DNA of 53,573 nt from Granulicella sp. (GTDB lineage Bacteria > Acidobacteriota > Terriglobia > Terriglobales > Acidobacteriaceae). Position 1 is the stretch's first letter, and each line of letters starts with the position of its first letter. The notes beneath the pieces are model-generated. The model did not search any database and was not told the origin of the DNA. It saw nothing but the letters and a program-made list of their open reading frames with translations. The DNA is taken from assembly GCA_003138795.1 (NCBI GenBank), contig PLHC01000066.1, positions 489-54,061 on the forward strand, read 5' to 3'. This document shows positions 25,165 through 33,027 of the stretch, piece by piece. A program made the position numbers and the translations under genes.

Positions 25165-26759
25165 ACCTCTCTTTTATTCCCTCCACCCAAACCCCGTCAT
25201 CTCGACCGGAGCATCCCTGCCTCATCTCAATGCGGAGTGGAGAGACCCCTGTATTTGCACGCCGCATGGGAGCCAAAGTAGTCCGTCTCGCAGCCTGCGT
25301 CCTCCTCGCAAGCTCAACCCTCTGCATCGCGCAAACCGCAACACCTCCCACAACGCCGCCGACACATCAGGCCCAGCCCTGGAAGTCGATCCCCCTCCCA
25401 CCGCTCCGCGCCTTCAAGCCCGTCGAGACCACCCGGATCGAGCTCGCCAACGGCGTCACGCTCTTCCTCGAAGAAGACCACGAGCTCCCGTTCATCGGCG
25501 GCTTCATTCGCATTCGCGGCGGTAGCCGAGACGAACCCTCTGACAAAGTCGGCCTCGTCTCGCTCTACGGTGACGCATGGCGTACCAGCGGCTCGACGCA
25601 AGCCACCGGAGACGTGCTCGACGACACCCTCGCCGCCAAGGCAGCCAGCATCGAAACGGAAGGCGGCAGTGCAGCCACCGGTGTCAGCTGGTCCAGCTTC
25701 GCCACCGACTTCGACAGCGTCTTCAACTCAACGCTCGACCTGCTCCTGCATCCAGCCTTTCAGCAGGCCAAGCTCGACCTCGCCAAGCGCAGCGAGATCT
25801 CCGACATCCTGCGCCGCAACGACGACGCCAGCTCCATTGCCTCGCGCGAGGCCGTCGAGATTGCCTACGGCAAGACCAATCCCTACGGCCGCGAGTCCGA
25901 GATCGCCACCGTCTCGGCCGTCACCCTCGACGACCTCCGCGCCTGGCATGACAAGACCGTCGTCGGCAGCAATCTCATCGTCGGCGTTATCGGAGATTTC
26001 GACGCCAAGGTCATGGAGCAGAAGCTGCGCGCTGCCTTCGATCCCATCCCACGCGGAACGAAGCTAATCACAGCAAAGATTGACTTCACCGAGCCGACCC
26101 CTGGCATCTACTTCGCCAACAAGGGCGACGTCGACCAGTCGAACATCTACATGGTCGGCCTCGGCACCGAGGAGGACAATCCCGACTTCTACGCCCTCAG
26201 CGTTATGAATCAGGTCTTCTCCGGTGGTTTCGGCTCGCGTGTCGTGCAGAATGTCCGCACCAGGCTCGGCCTCGCCTATAACGTCGGCGGCAGCTTTGGC
26301 GCAGCCTACGATCACCCGGGCCTCTTCGCCATCGGTCTCGGCACCAAGAGCACCAGCACGGTTCCTGCAACCAAAGCCACCCTCGACGAGATTGCCAGGC
26401 TACGCACCGAACCGCCCACCGAGGACGAACTGCGCCGCGCCAAGGATGCTCTGCTGAACTCCTTCATCTTCCGCTACGACTCGCGCCAGAAAGTGCTCGA
26501 CGAGCAGGTGACTCTCGCCGTCTACGGCTACCCATCGGACTTCCTCGAGCGCTACCGCACCGGGATCGAGCACGTCACCTCGGCCGATGTGGCCCGCGTC
26601 GCGCAGAAGTACGTGCAGCCGGAGAAGCTCGCCATCATCGTCGTCGGCAACGCGCCGGAGATCCAACCGCCTCTCAGCGGCCTCGGCAAAGTCATCACGC
26701 TCGACACCACCATTCCCGGAGCCCCCAAAACAGCCCTGAGCCTGGTCAACAAACCCTGA
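25161..26759 (+). CDS. M16 family peptidase-like partner subunit, lacking the zinc motif
   Basis: This 532-residue paralogue lacks HxxEH; the position reads GLVSLYGDAWRTSG. It retains the substrate-binding Arg/Tyr region SRVVQNVRTRLGLAYNVGGSF in the second domain. This is the arrangement of heterodimeric M16B enzymes, in which one subunit gives zinc and the other gives the Arg-Tyr pair. AAAGGAGG lies 6 bases before the ATG at 25161. The real signal peptide begins only at residue 36 (MGAKVVRLAACVLLASSTLCIAQ), so the first 35 residues look like a late addition; a second possible start is 25266. Confidence 0.9.
   Translation: MNLSFIPSTQTPSSRPEHPCLISMRSGETPVFARRMGAKVVRLAACVLLASSTLCIAQTATPPTTPPTHQAQPWKSIPLPPLRAFKPVETTRIELANGVTLFLEEDHELPFIGGFIRIRGGSRDEPSDKVGLVSLYGDAWRTSGSTQATGDVLDDTLAAKAASIETEGGSAATGVSWSSFATDFDSVFNSTLDLLLHPAFQQAKLDLAKRSEISDILRRNDDASSIASREAVEIAYGKTNPYGRESEIATVSAVTLDDLRAWHDKTVVGSNLIVGVIGDFDAKVMEQKLRAAFDPIPRGTKLITAKIDFTEPTPGIYFANKGDVDQSNIYMVGLGTEEDNPDFYALSVMNQVFSGGFGSRVVQNVRTRLGLAYNVGGSFGAAYDHPGLFAIGLGTKSTSTVPATKATLDEIARLRTEPPTEDELRRAKDALLNSFIFRYDSRQKVLDEQVTLAVYGYPSDFLERYRTGIEHVTSADVARVAQKYVQPEKLAIIVVGNAPEIQPPLSGLGKVITLDTTIPGAPKTALSLVNKP
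25193..25262. repeat. Probable dispersed intergenic repeat forming the 5' end of the M16 partner gene
   Basis: The stretch GTCATCTCGACCGGAGCA ... GGAGTGGAGAGACCCCTGTATTTGC looks like a repeat that I recall as scattered through intergenic DNA of Acidobacteriaceae. Here it lies between the ATG at 25161 and the signal peptide and would be translated as about 23 atypical residues. The identification rests on memory, not on a search. Only one copy is in the window. Confidence 0.45.
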
Positions 26760-26786
26760 GCTTGCATCCTTGACGCAAGCTCAGGG
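26754..26786. terminator. Perfect 12-bp stem-loop at the end of the M16 operon
   Basis: CCCTGAGCTTGC and GCAAGCTCAGGG flank a 9-base loop; the stem includes the TGA stop codon of the second M16 gene. There is no T-run after it, so it is not a textbook intrinsic terminator; it could slow RNA decay or act with Rho. Confidence 0.5.
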
Positions 26787-26923
26787 CAGAGCACCCAGAA
26801 AATTCGACGCGTGGTATAGCTCGTCCAGCGAGCTGTACGAACCTCCTGCGTCCTCCACGCAAACTGCTAAACTTGTCTAGTCGAGGCGCGGCGGCGAACC
26901 ACCGTGCCCCCAAGGAGCACATC

Positions 26924-27943
26924 ATGGCACTGAACAACGGCAACAGCACACCCGACAGCAACGGAGCAGGCCTCCGGCTCAAGACCGGCCTGGCCGAGAT
27001 GCTCAAGGGCGGCGTCATCATGGACGTCATGAACGTCGCGCAGGCCCGCATCGCCGAAGAGGCCGGAGCCGTCGCCGTCATGGCGCTCGAGCGCGTTCCC
27101 GCCATGATCCGTGCCGAAGGCGGCGTCGCCCGCATGGCCAGCCCCAAGCTCATCAAGGAGATCATGGCCATCGCGACCATTCCGGTCATGGCCAAGGCCC
27201 GCATCGGCCACTTCGCCGAGGCCCAGATCCTCCAGTCCCTCGGCGTCGACTTCATCGACGAGTCCGAAGTCCTCACCCCCGCTGATGAGACCTACCACAT
27301 CGATAAACACGCCTTCACCACGCCCTTCGTCTGCGGCGCGCGCAACCTCGGCGAAGCTCTCCGCCGCATCGCCGAAGGCGCAGCCATGATCCGCACCAAG
27401 GGCGAGCCCGGCACCGGCGACGTCGTCCACGCCGTCCAGCACATGCGCCAGATCACCCGCGAGATCAAGGCCCTCACCGTCCTCGGCGACGAAGAACTCT
27501 ACAACGCGGCCAAGGTCCACGGCGCGCCCTACGAACTCATCCGCATGGTCGCCAAGGCCGGCAAGCTCCCCGTACCCAACTTCTCCGCCGGCGGCATCGC
27601 CACCCCGGCCGACGCATCGCTCATGATGCAACTCGGTGCCGAGAGCATCTTCGTCGGCTCCGGCATCTTCATGAAGGAGGGCGCGATTCCCTTGGATGTT
27701 GAGCCCTGGTCCAAGGGCGACGCCGAGGTCGGTCTCTGCACGACCAAGGACGTTGGCCAGCCCCGCAACCCCGCCGATCGCGCCGAAGCCGTCTCCCGCG
27801 CCCGCGCCATCGTCCTCGCAACGCTCCACTTCGACGACCCGAAGATCGTCTCCGAAGCCTCTGAGGCCGTCATCGGCAGCATGAAGGGCCTAGCCGCCGC
27901 GGCCATCGAAGAAAAGGACCTCATGCAGACCCGCGGCTGGTAG
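26924..27943 (+). CDS. pdxS: PLP synthase, synthase subunit
   Basis: The 339-residue TIM-barrel protein has [30 protein letters not shown], the Schiff-base lysine in [18 protein letters not shown], the second catalytic Lys in [17 protein letters not shown], and the phosphate loop [27 protein letters not shown]. It makes pyridoxal 5'-phosphate from ribose 5-phosphate, glyceraldehyde 3-phosphate and ammonia from PdxT. About 35 extra N-terminal residues precede the core. The ATG at 26924 has AAGGAG 6 bases upstream; the track's 17-codon extension is unlikely. The stop TAG is also the first TA-G of the inserted repeat downstream. Confidence 0.96.
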   Translation: MALNNGNSTPDSNGAGLRLKTGLAEMLKGGVIMDVMNVAQARIAEEAGAVAVMALERVPAMIRAEGGVARMASPKLIKEIMAIATIPVMAKARIGHFAEAQILQSLGVDFIDESEVLTPADETYHIDKHAFTTPFVCGARNLGEALRRIAEGAAMIRTKGEPGTGDVVHAVQHMRQITREIKALTVLGDEELYNAAKVHGAPYELIRMVAKAGKLPVPNFSAGGIATPADASLMMQLGAESIFVGSGIFMKEGAIPLDVEPWSKGDAEVGLCTTKDVGQPRNPADRAEAVSRARAIVLATLHFDDPKIVSEASEAVIGSMKGLAAAAIEEKDLMQTRGW

Positions 27944-28056
27944 AGCATTTCTCCTGTGGGTGAATACCGAAACCACAGCTCTCAACGCCGTTTTCCCCCA
28001 AGAAAAACGGCACTCTCATGCCTCGTCCAGCTCACAATAACAGGAGAACTGCTCTA
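27941..28056. mobile_element. 116-bp MITE-like nested inverted repeat between pdxS and pdxT
   Basis: TAGAGCATTTCTCCTGT (27941-27957) is the inverted copy, with one mismatch, of ACAGGAGAACTGCTCTA (28040-28056). Inside is a second hairpin, GCCGTTTT (27987-27994) with AAAACGGC (28004-28011). Terminal inverted repeats that begin and end in TA fit a miniature element of the IS630/Tc1-mariner kind, which duplicates TA on insertion. Removing the element with one TA leaves TGG TAG C GTG, that is, pdxS stop and pdxT start one base apart. The right arm now supplies AGGAG upstream of pdxT. Classification as MITE is inference. Confidence 0.65.
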
Positions 28057-28058
28057 GC

Positions 28059-28649
28059 GTGTCCCATTCTCCCGCCATCGGCGTCCTCGCACTGCAAGGC
28101 GCCTTCGAGATTCACGCCAAACGACTCGCCGAGCTCGGCGCAACGACGACCCTCGTCCGCAAGCCCGGCCAACTCGGCGCCCTCGACGCCCTGGTCATCC
28201 CCGGCGGCGAGTCCACCACCTTCCTCAAGCACCTCGAGCACGCCGGCTTCTACGACGCCCTCGACGCCTTCGTCCACGCCAAGCCCGTCTTCGGCACCTG
28301 CGCCGGCTGCATCCTCCTTGCCAAGGAGGTCACCAACCCGCCGCAGCGCTCCTTCGGCGTTCTCGACATCGACGTCGAACGCAACGCCTACGGCCGCCAG
28401 AACGACTCCGCCATCCTCACCTCCGAGACCTCGCTTCCCGGCGGCCCGCTCGAGATGGTCTTCATCCGCGCTCCACGCATCACGCGCGTAGGCCCCAGCG
28501 TAGAAATCCTCGCCACCCGCGACGGCAACCCCACGCTCATCCGCCAGGGCCGCCTGCTCGCCGCCACCTTCCACCCCGAGCTCACCGAGGACACCCGCGT
28601 CCACCAGCTCTTCCTCAATATCGTCCGCGAAGTTAGTTCCTCGCTTTAG
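28059..28649 (+). CDS. pdxT: PLP synthase, glutaminase subunit
   Basis: The 196-residue class I glutamine amidotransferase has IGVLALQGAFEIHAKRLAELGA, the oxyanion GGESTTF loop, the nucleophile in FGTCAGCILLAKEV (Cys of GTCAG), and the His/Glu pair in AATFHPELTEDTRVHQLF. It releases ammonia from glutamine for PdxS. The start is GTG; the only Shine-Dalgarno-like sequence, AGGAG 12 bases upstream, lies within the right arm of the inserted repeat, which is farther than optimal. It is the second gene of the vitamin B6 operon. Confidence 0.94.
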   Translation: MSHSPAIGVLALQGAFEIHAKRLAELGATTTLVRKPGQLGALDALVIPGGESTTFLKHLEHAGFYDALDAFVHAKPVFGTCAGCILLAKEVTNPPQRSFGVLDIDVERNAYGRQNDSAILTSETSLPGGPLEMVFIRAPRITRVGPSVEILATRDGNPTLIRQGRLLAATFHPELTEDTRVHQLFLNIVREVSSSL

Positions 28650-29028
28650 TCCATCGCCTTCTACAACAATCAAGCCATTGCGGGCGGCATCAGCCATCTC
28701 GCCAATCCGCGGCTTCTGGCATCTGCCTGTGAACACTGCGCAGCACGGCCACGCACTCGATCCCACCTCCTCCACAATCTCCGGCTCTCACTCCGCCGCC
28801 CCACGGAGACCGTCGAGCATCCCTGGCAAGAGGGCCACGACAATGGCGGGCACCAAACGCCTGCTGTCCGCATCCAACCGAAGAGTTGCCCGGCATCTAT
28901 CGCGAACCTTGCCCCTGCAGCGACTCCGGCAAAGAGTTCTTGACACAATAGAGCGCCATCATTACGTTCAACCCCAAAGCAGAGTAAAGTAATCTGACAA
29001 CGCCAGGCCGTCAACGTCATCGAGCGCT
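28650..29028. other. 379-bp intergenic region without a recognisable gene
   Basis: ORFs on both strands overlap here (28678-28992 plus, 28670-29020 minus), but none has a recognisable domain or good start signal. A frame ending ELPGIYREPCPCSDSGKEF looks somewhat protein-like but has no start. I treat the region as non-coding, perhaps with a decayed gene. Confidence 0.35.
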
Positions 29029-29796
29029 ATGCCGACCACATTCACACCGCCGGAGATCGACCGCCATCGTCACATCAGTGATGGCAACAACGGCCAAAGG
29101 CCGCCTGATGACAAGCGTACCGGTGGCAACGGCGACGGTGATGGCGACAACTGGAATGATCAGCCCCGGGGCCACCGCGGCCCGCGCGAACGCCTCGCCC
29201 AGGCTCGCGTCGGCCTCTTCTTCGCCCTCGGCGGGGATCTCATATTCTTCGTTGCGCTGGTCAGCGTCTTCTTCGTCACCAAGGCCAGTGGCCACTTCGA
29301 CGCCTACGACCACTTCATCAACGAGTGGCTCCCCACCGCCATCCCCTCCATTCTCTGGATCAACACCGCCGCTCTCATCCTCAGCTCTGCCGCCGCCGAG
29401 GTTGCCCGCCAGACCATGTTCCGCGAAGAGGATGCCATGGACGAGTGGTTCGGCATCGGCCGCCCCATCTCCCGCCGAGCCACCATCTGGCTCTCGCTCA
29501 CTCTGCTCCTCGGTGCCCTCTTCCTCGCCGGTCAATGGATCGCCTGGGATCAACTCGCCGCGCAGCACGTCTTCTTTCGCTCCAACCCGAGCAGCCACTT
29601 CTTCTACCTCATCACCGTCACCCACGCCGTGCATCTGCTCCTCGGCGTCGGCGGCCTCATCGCCGCACTGACGGCCCTCCAACTCTCGCGCTCGCTCTCC
29701 ACCCGCCAGGTCCTCGTCGACTCCGCCGTCTGGTACTGGCACGTCATGGGAGCCCTCTGGATCTTCCTCTTCCTCCTCCTCGAGTACGGCCAATGA
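29029..29796 (+). CDS. Heme-copper oxidase subunit III-like protein (orphan)
   Basis: The 255-residue protein has about 58 hydrophilic N-terminal residues rich in Gly, Asp, Asn, His and Arg, followed by a CoxC/CyoC-type membrane domain of five helices. Motifs include RVGLFFALGGDLIFFVALVSVFFV, IWLSLTLLLGALFLAGQWIAWDQL, HFFYLITVTHAVHLLLGVGGLIAAL and WYWHVMGALWIFLFLLLEYG, which are standard for subunit III. No subunit I or II gene is adjacent. It may serve an oxidase coded elsewhere; ctaA in this window would support an aa3-type enzyme. The ATG lacks a clear Shine-Dalgarno. Confidence 0.85.
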   Translation: MPTTFTPPEIDRHRHISDGNNGQRPPDDKRTGGNGDGDGDNWNDQPRGHRGPRERLAQARVGLFFALGGDLIFFVALVSVFFVTKASGHFDAYDHFINEWLPTAIPSILWINTAALILSSAAAEVARQTMFREEDAMDEWFGIGRPISRRATIWLSLTLLLGALFLAGQWIAWDQLAAQHVFFRSNPSSHFFYLITVTHAVHLLLGVGGLIAALTALQLSRSLSTRQVLVDSAVWYWHVMGALWIFLFLLLEYGQ

Positions 29797-30064
29797 CCCA
29801 GGGCCCTTCTGACCACCGCACAACCCTCATTCCTTCAACCACTTACCGCGCCAAAAAATAATCCCGCAGCAAAACAGCCCAAAACTCGCGTGTCAACCCC
29901 CCAAACTGGAACAATCCACCGTAAGCCAATGAAAGCAATCACGATAGAAGTTTGGAAATCTTGCGCATTTACCCTGCGCCACCCGCTACACTGGGATATA
30001 GAGCGAATTCCAGCCGCAGGGCAGCATGAGCTGCCGATTCGCCAGCCTAACCCCTTTGCTTTGA

Positions 30065-30104
30065 ATACTTTGCCTGTAAAGTATCTGAATGGAATACTTT
30101 ACAG
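30065..30104. promoter_or_regulatory. Overlapping palindromes (ATACTTTACAG half-sites), candidate operator
   Basis: CTGTAAAGTAT (30074-30084) and ATACTTTACAG (30094-30104) form a perfect 11-bp inverted repeat with a 9-base spacer. The first arm also pairs with ATACTTT at 30065-30071 across 6 bases. A further direct half-site, ACTTTAC, lies at about 30136. Three regularly spaced half-sites suggest a dimeric or cooperative regulator, but the hairpin could equally be a repeat element. It lies about 250 bp before the iorA-like start. Confidence 0.45.
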
Positions 30105-30149
30105 ACACCAATTTTGCTAAGTATTGCAACCAGAGACTTTACAAAATCA

Positions 30150-30173
30150 GGGGGGGGAGGGGGGGTACCCCCC
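30150..30173. repeat. G-run with GGGGGGTACCCCCC palindrome
   Basis: Eight Gs, an A, seven Gs, then TA and six Cs. The last 14 bases are a perfect palindrome, and the G tracts could form unusual structures. Runs like this are hot spots for slippage and sequencing error. Confidence 0.6.
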
Positions 30174-30351
30174 ACGTCCCCAGCCCAATCTTCATCGGAA
30201 TCCGACGCCAGATCAATCGCTTCCAGTCCCCTACTCCGCCGAACCCGACACCGTTCCGCGAGCAGGGTTAATCTCGGATCAAAGCATTGCCACTGCCTCT
30301 GAACAGTGTTTAGTATCGGAAGAGAGTCCGCTCATCCGAGAGGAGCCTGTC

Positions 30352-30819
30352 ATGCCACCGCAGCAGCTGAAGGTCAACAACACGATCCACACCATCGATG
30401 TCGCCCCCGACACGCCGCTCCTATGGATTCTCCGCGACATCCTCGATCTCAAGGGCACCAAGTACGGCTGCGGCATCGGCAGCTGCGGAGCCTGCACAGT
30501 CCTCATCTCAGGTCGGCCCGCACGTGCCTGCCAGACGCGCCTCGACGAAGTCGGCACGAATCCCGTCACGACCATCGAGGGTCTCTCGCTCGATGGCACG
30601 CACCCCGTCCAGCTTGCGTGGCAGCAGGTCGACGTAGCCCAGTGCGGCTACTGCCAGGCTGGCCAGATCATGGCCGCATCCGCCCTGCTCGCCAGCAACC
30701 CACACCCCACGGACGCCCAGATCGACGCCGCCATGAGCTCTAACATCTGCCGCTGCGGAACCTACCCCCGCATCCGTCAGGCCATCCACCAAGCCGCCGA
30801 ATCCGCTGCCAAAAAGTAG
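30352..30819 (+). CDS. (2Fe-2S) subunit of an IorA-type molybdenum hydroxylase
   Basis: The 155-residue protein has the two iron-sulfur domains of the xanthine dehydrogenase family's small subunit. The plant-ferredoxin-like cluster motif is [19 protein letters not shown] with its fourth Cys in RACQTR. The helical domain contains [13 protein letters not shown] and [17 protein letters not shown]. It passes electrons from the molybdenum subunit to an external acceptor. The Met at 30352 has AGAGGAG 8 bases before it, so the long track extension is rejected. The large subunit follows after 17 bp. No FAD subunit is present, as in isoquinoline 1-oxidoreductase. Confidence 0.93.
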   Translation: MPPQQLKVNNTIHTIDVAPDTPLLWILRDILDLKGTKYGCGIGSCGACTVLISGRPARACQTRLDEVGTNPVTTIEGLSLDGTHPVQLAWQQVDVAQCGYCQAGQIMAASALLASNPHPTDAQIDAAMSSNICRCGTYPRIRQAIHQAAESAAKK

Positions 30820-30836
30820 TAAAGGAGGTCACGCCC

Positions 30837-33014
30837 ATGCCACTCAATCGCCGTACATTCCTGCAGATGAGCGCCCTCCTCACTGGAGGCCTCGCGCTCA
30901 ACCTCTACGAGACCCCCATCGCCGCCGCACAGTCTGGCCAACCTGTGCAGCCGGACCTCTCTCCGCGCGCCTTCATCCACATCGCCGCCGACGGCACCAT
31001 CACCCTTATGGCCAAGAATCCCGAGATCGGCCAAGGCGTCAAGACCATGCTCCCCATGCTCCTCGCCGAAGAACTCGACGCCGACTGGAGCACCATCCAT
31101 ATCCAGCAGGCCGACCTCGACGAGTCTCACTACGGCCGTCAATTTGCCGGTGGAAGTATGGCCACTCCCCTCAACTGGGACCCTCTCCGCCGTGTCGGCG
31201 CCGCCTGCCGCCAAATGCTCATCTCCGTCGCCGCTCAGCGATGGAGCGTCCCCGTATCCGACTGCACCACCGCTCCCAACCGCGTCCTCCACGCAACCTC
31301 CGGCCGCTCCTTCACCTACGCCGAGCTCGCCACCGACGCCGCCAGGCTCACCCCGCCGCCACTGGCCTCCGTCCAGCTCAAAGACCCCAGGGACTATCGC
31401 ATCATCGGCAAGTCCCAGCCCAACGTCGACAGACTCAGCATCGTCACGGGCAAGCCGCTCTACGGCATCGATATCACCGTGCCCGGCATGTTGCATGCGG
31501 TCATCGAGAAGTGTGCCGTCTTCGGCGGCAAGGTCAAGAGCTGCAACCAGGCCGCCATCCAGAAGCTTCCTGGCGTCCGCCACGTCCTGGTCCTCGAAGG
31601 CACACTCGCGACCAACCCCGTCGTCTCCTCCGATCCCGGCATCGAGCCCGGCGTCGCCATCCTCGCCGACACCTGGTGGCAGGCCCAGTCCGCCCGCTCC
31701 AAACTTAAGATCGAATGGGACCTCGGCACCGGCGCCACCCAAAGCACCGACGCCTTCGCCAAGCGCGCCGCCGAGCTTTTCCAGGCTCCTCCGGCCAACA
31801 CCATCCATACCGCAGGTGACGTTGACGCCGCGCTCAAGAGCGCCGCCAAGGTCGTCGAAGCCACCTACGCCTACCCCTTCATCGCCCACGCGACGCTCGA
31901 GCCACAGAACACCACCGCTTCCTTCAAAGACGGCAAGCTCGAGATCTGGACCACCAGTCAAGCTCCCGGCGGTGGCCGCAAGATGGTCGCCAGCGCGCTC
32001 AAAATCCCAGCCGACGCCATCACCATTCACCTCACCCGCACTGGCGGTGCCTTTGGCCGCCGCCTCATGAACGACTACATGGTGGAAGCCGCATGGCTCA
32101 CCAAACAAGTCGGCGTGCCCGTCAAGCTCCTCTGGTCCCGCGAGGACGACTTCGGCCACGACGCCTACCGCCCCGGCGGCTTCCACTCCTTCAAGGCCGG
32201 CCTCGACGCCCACGGCAAACTCATCGCCTGGCGCCAACACCTCGTCACCTACGGTGTCGGCGACCACTACGCCAGCAGTGCCGGAATCAGCGCAGACGAG
32301 TTCCCCTCCGGCCACGTTGAAAACTTCGGCCTCTACGCCACGGCAATGCCGCTCCGGCTACGCACAGGCCCGCTGCGCGCCCCCGGCAGCAACGCCCTCG
32401 CCTTCGTCGCGCAGTCGTTTCTGGACGAGGTCGCCGCTGCCGCCGGACGCGATCCCCTCGAGTTCCAACTGGATCTCCGCGGCAACTCTTCCAACCACTC
32501 CGACCGCCTCAGCAACGTCCTCGCACTTGCGGCCGAAAGGTCCAGCTGGGCCAAGCGCACCCACACCCCCGGCAAGGGCATGGGCATCGCCTGCTACGCC
32601 TGTCACCTGGGCTTTTTCGCCGAAGTAGCTGCGGTCACCGTCGATGAAAAAAATCGCATCACGGTCAACCACATCTGGGTCGTTGGCGATATTGGTAGCC
32701 AGATCATCAATCCCGCCGCAGCCGAAAACATGGTCTACGGTGCCGTCATCGACGGTCTCAGCCAGATGGCCCAGGAGATTACTCTTGACGAAGGCCGCAT
32801 CCAGCAGACCAACTACAACCAACACCCGGTCCTGCACATGCGCCAGACACCTGCTATCGAGGCCTTCTTTCTCAAGAGCGATAACCCGCCCACAGGCCTC
32901 GGAGAACCAGCCCTGCCGCCGCTCCTCCCCGCGGTCGCCAACGCCGTCTTCGCCGCCACTGGCAAGCGCATCCGTACACTGCCCCTGTCGCGCAGCGGCT
33001 TCAGCTTCGCCTGA
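30837..33014 (+). CDS. Molybdopterin-binding subunit, IorB-type aldehyde/isoquinoline oxidoreductase
   Basis: The 725-residue protein starts with a twin-arginine-type signal (NRRTFLQMSALLTGGLALNL), so the complex may be exported folded by Tat. The first part (NPEIGQGVKTMLPMLLAEELDADW) and later motifs (HATLEPQNTTASF, TRTGGAFGRRLMNDYMVEAAWL, RTGPLRAPGSNALAFVAQSFLDEVA, and the end GLGEPALPPLLPAVANAVFAATGKRIRTLPL with the active-site Glu) are those of IorB-like large subunits. It would hydroxylate an aldehyde or N-heterocycle; the true substrate is unknown. AAAGGAG precedes the ATG. Its molybdenum could be supplied by modABC at 13.7-16 kb. Confidence 0.93.
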   Translation: MPLNRRTFLQMSALLTGGLALNLYETPIAAAQSGQPVQPDLSPRAFIHIAADGTITLMAKNPEIGQGVKTMLPMLLAEELDADWSTIHIQQADLDESHYGRQFAGGSMATPLNWDPLRRVGAACRQMLISVAAQRWSVPVSDCTTAPNRVLHATSGRSFTYAELATDAARLTPPPLASVQLKDPRDYRIIGKSQPNVDRLSIVTGKPLYGIDITVPGMLHAVIEKCAVFGGKVKSCNQAAIQKLPGVRHVLVLEGTLATNPVVSSDPGIEPGVAILADTWWQAQSARSKLKIEWDLGTGATQSTDAFAKRAAELFQAPPANTIHTAGDVDAALKSAAKVVEATYAYPFIAHATLEPQNTTASFKDGKLEIWTTSQAPGGGRKMVASALKIPADAITIHLTRTGGAFGRRLMNDYMVEAAWLTKQVGVPVKLLWSREDDFGHDAYRPGGFHSFKAGLDAHGKLIAWRQHLVTYGVGDHYASSAGISADEFPSGHVENFGLYATAMPLRLRTGPLRAPGSNALAFVAQSFLDEVAAAAGRDPLEFQLDLRGNSSNHSDRLSNVLALAAERSSWAKRTHTPGKGMGIACYACHLGFFAEVAAVTVDEKNRITVNHIWVVGDIGSQIINPAAAENMVYGAVIDGLSQMAQEITLDEGRIQQTNYNQHPVLHMRQTPAIEAFFLKSDNPPTGLGEPALPPLLPAVANAVFAATGKRIRTLPLSRSGFSFA

Positions 33015-33027
33015 GCTCTTCGCTGTT

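Larger units (their letters stand above)
29797..30351. other. 555-bp upstream region of the molybdenum hydroxylase, rich in palindromes
   Basis: No credible CDS lies here; ORF 29890-30120 has no domain or ribosome site. The region holds a cluster of TACTTTAC-type half sites and a G-run/palindrome (both annotated separately). The compositional shift from GC-rich to AT-rich at 29930-30150 marks it as regulatory or repeat-derived. Confidence 0.5.

Noticed and set aside
26867-27829. 320-residue minus-strand ORF
   Set aside because: Antisense of pdxS, low-complexity Gly/Asp/Glu translation.
28678-28992. 104-residue ORF between pdxT and the oxidase subunit gene
   Set aside because: No domain, poor composition, no ribosome site; opposite-strand ORFs are equally long.
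29890-30120. 76-residue ORF MSTPQTGTIHRK...
   Set aside because: Overlaps the palindrome cluster and has no start signal or recognisable content.
30777-32315. 512-residue minus-strand ORF
   Set aside because: Antisense shadow of the molybdenum hydroxylase large subunit; Gly/Val/Glu-rich composition of a reversed GC-rich gene with no motifs.
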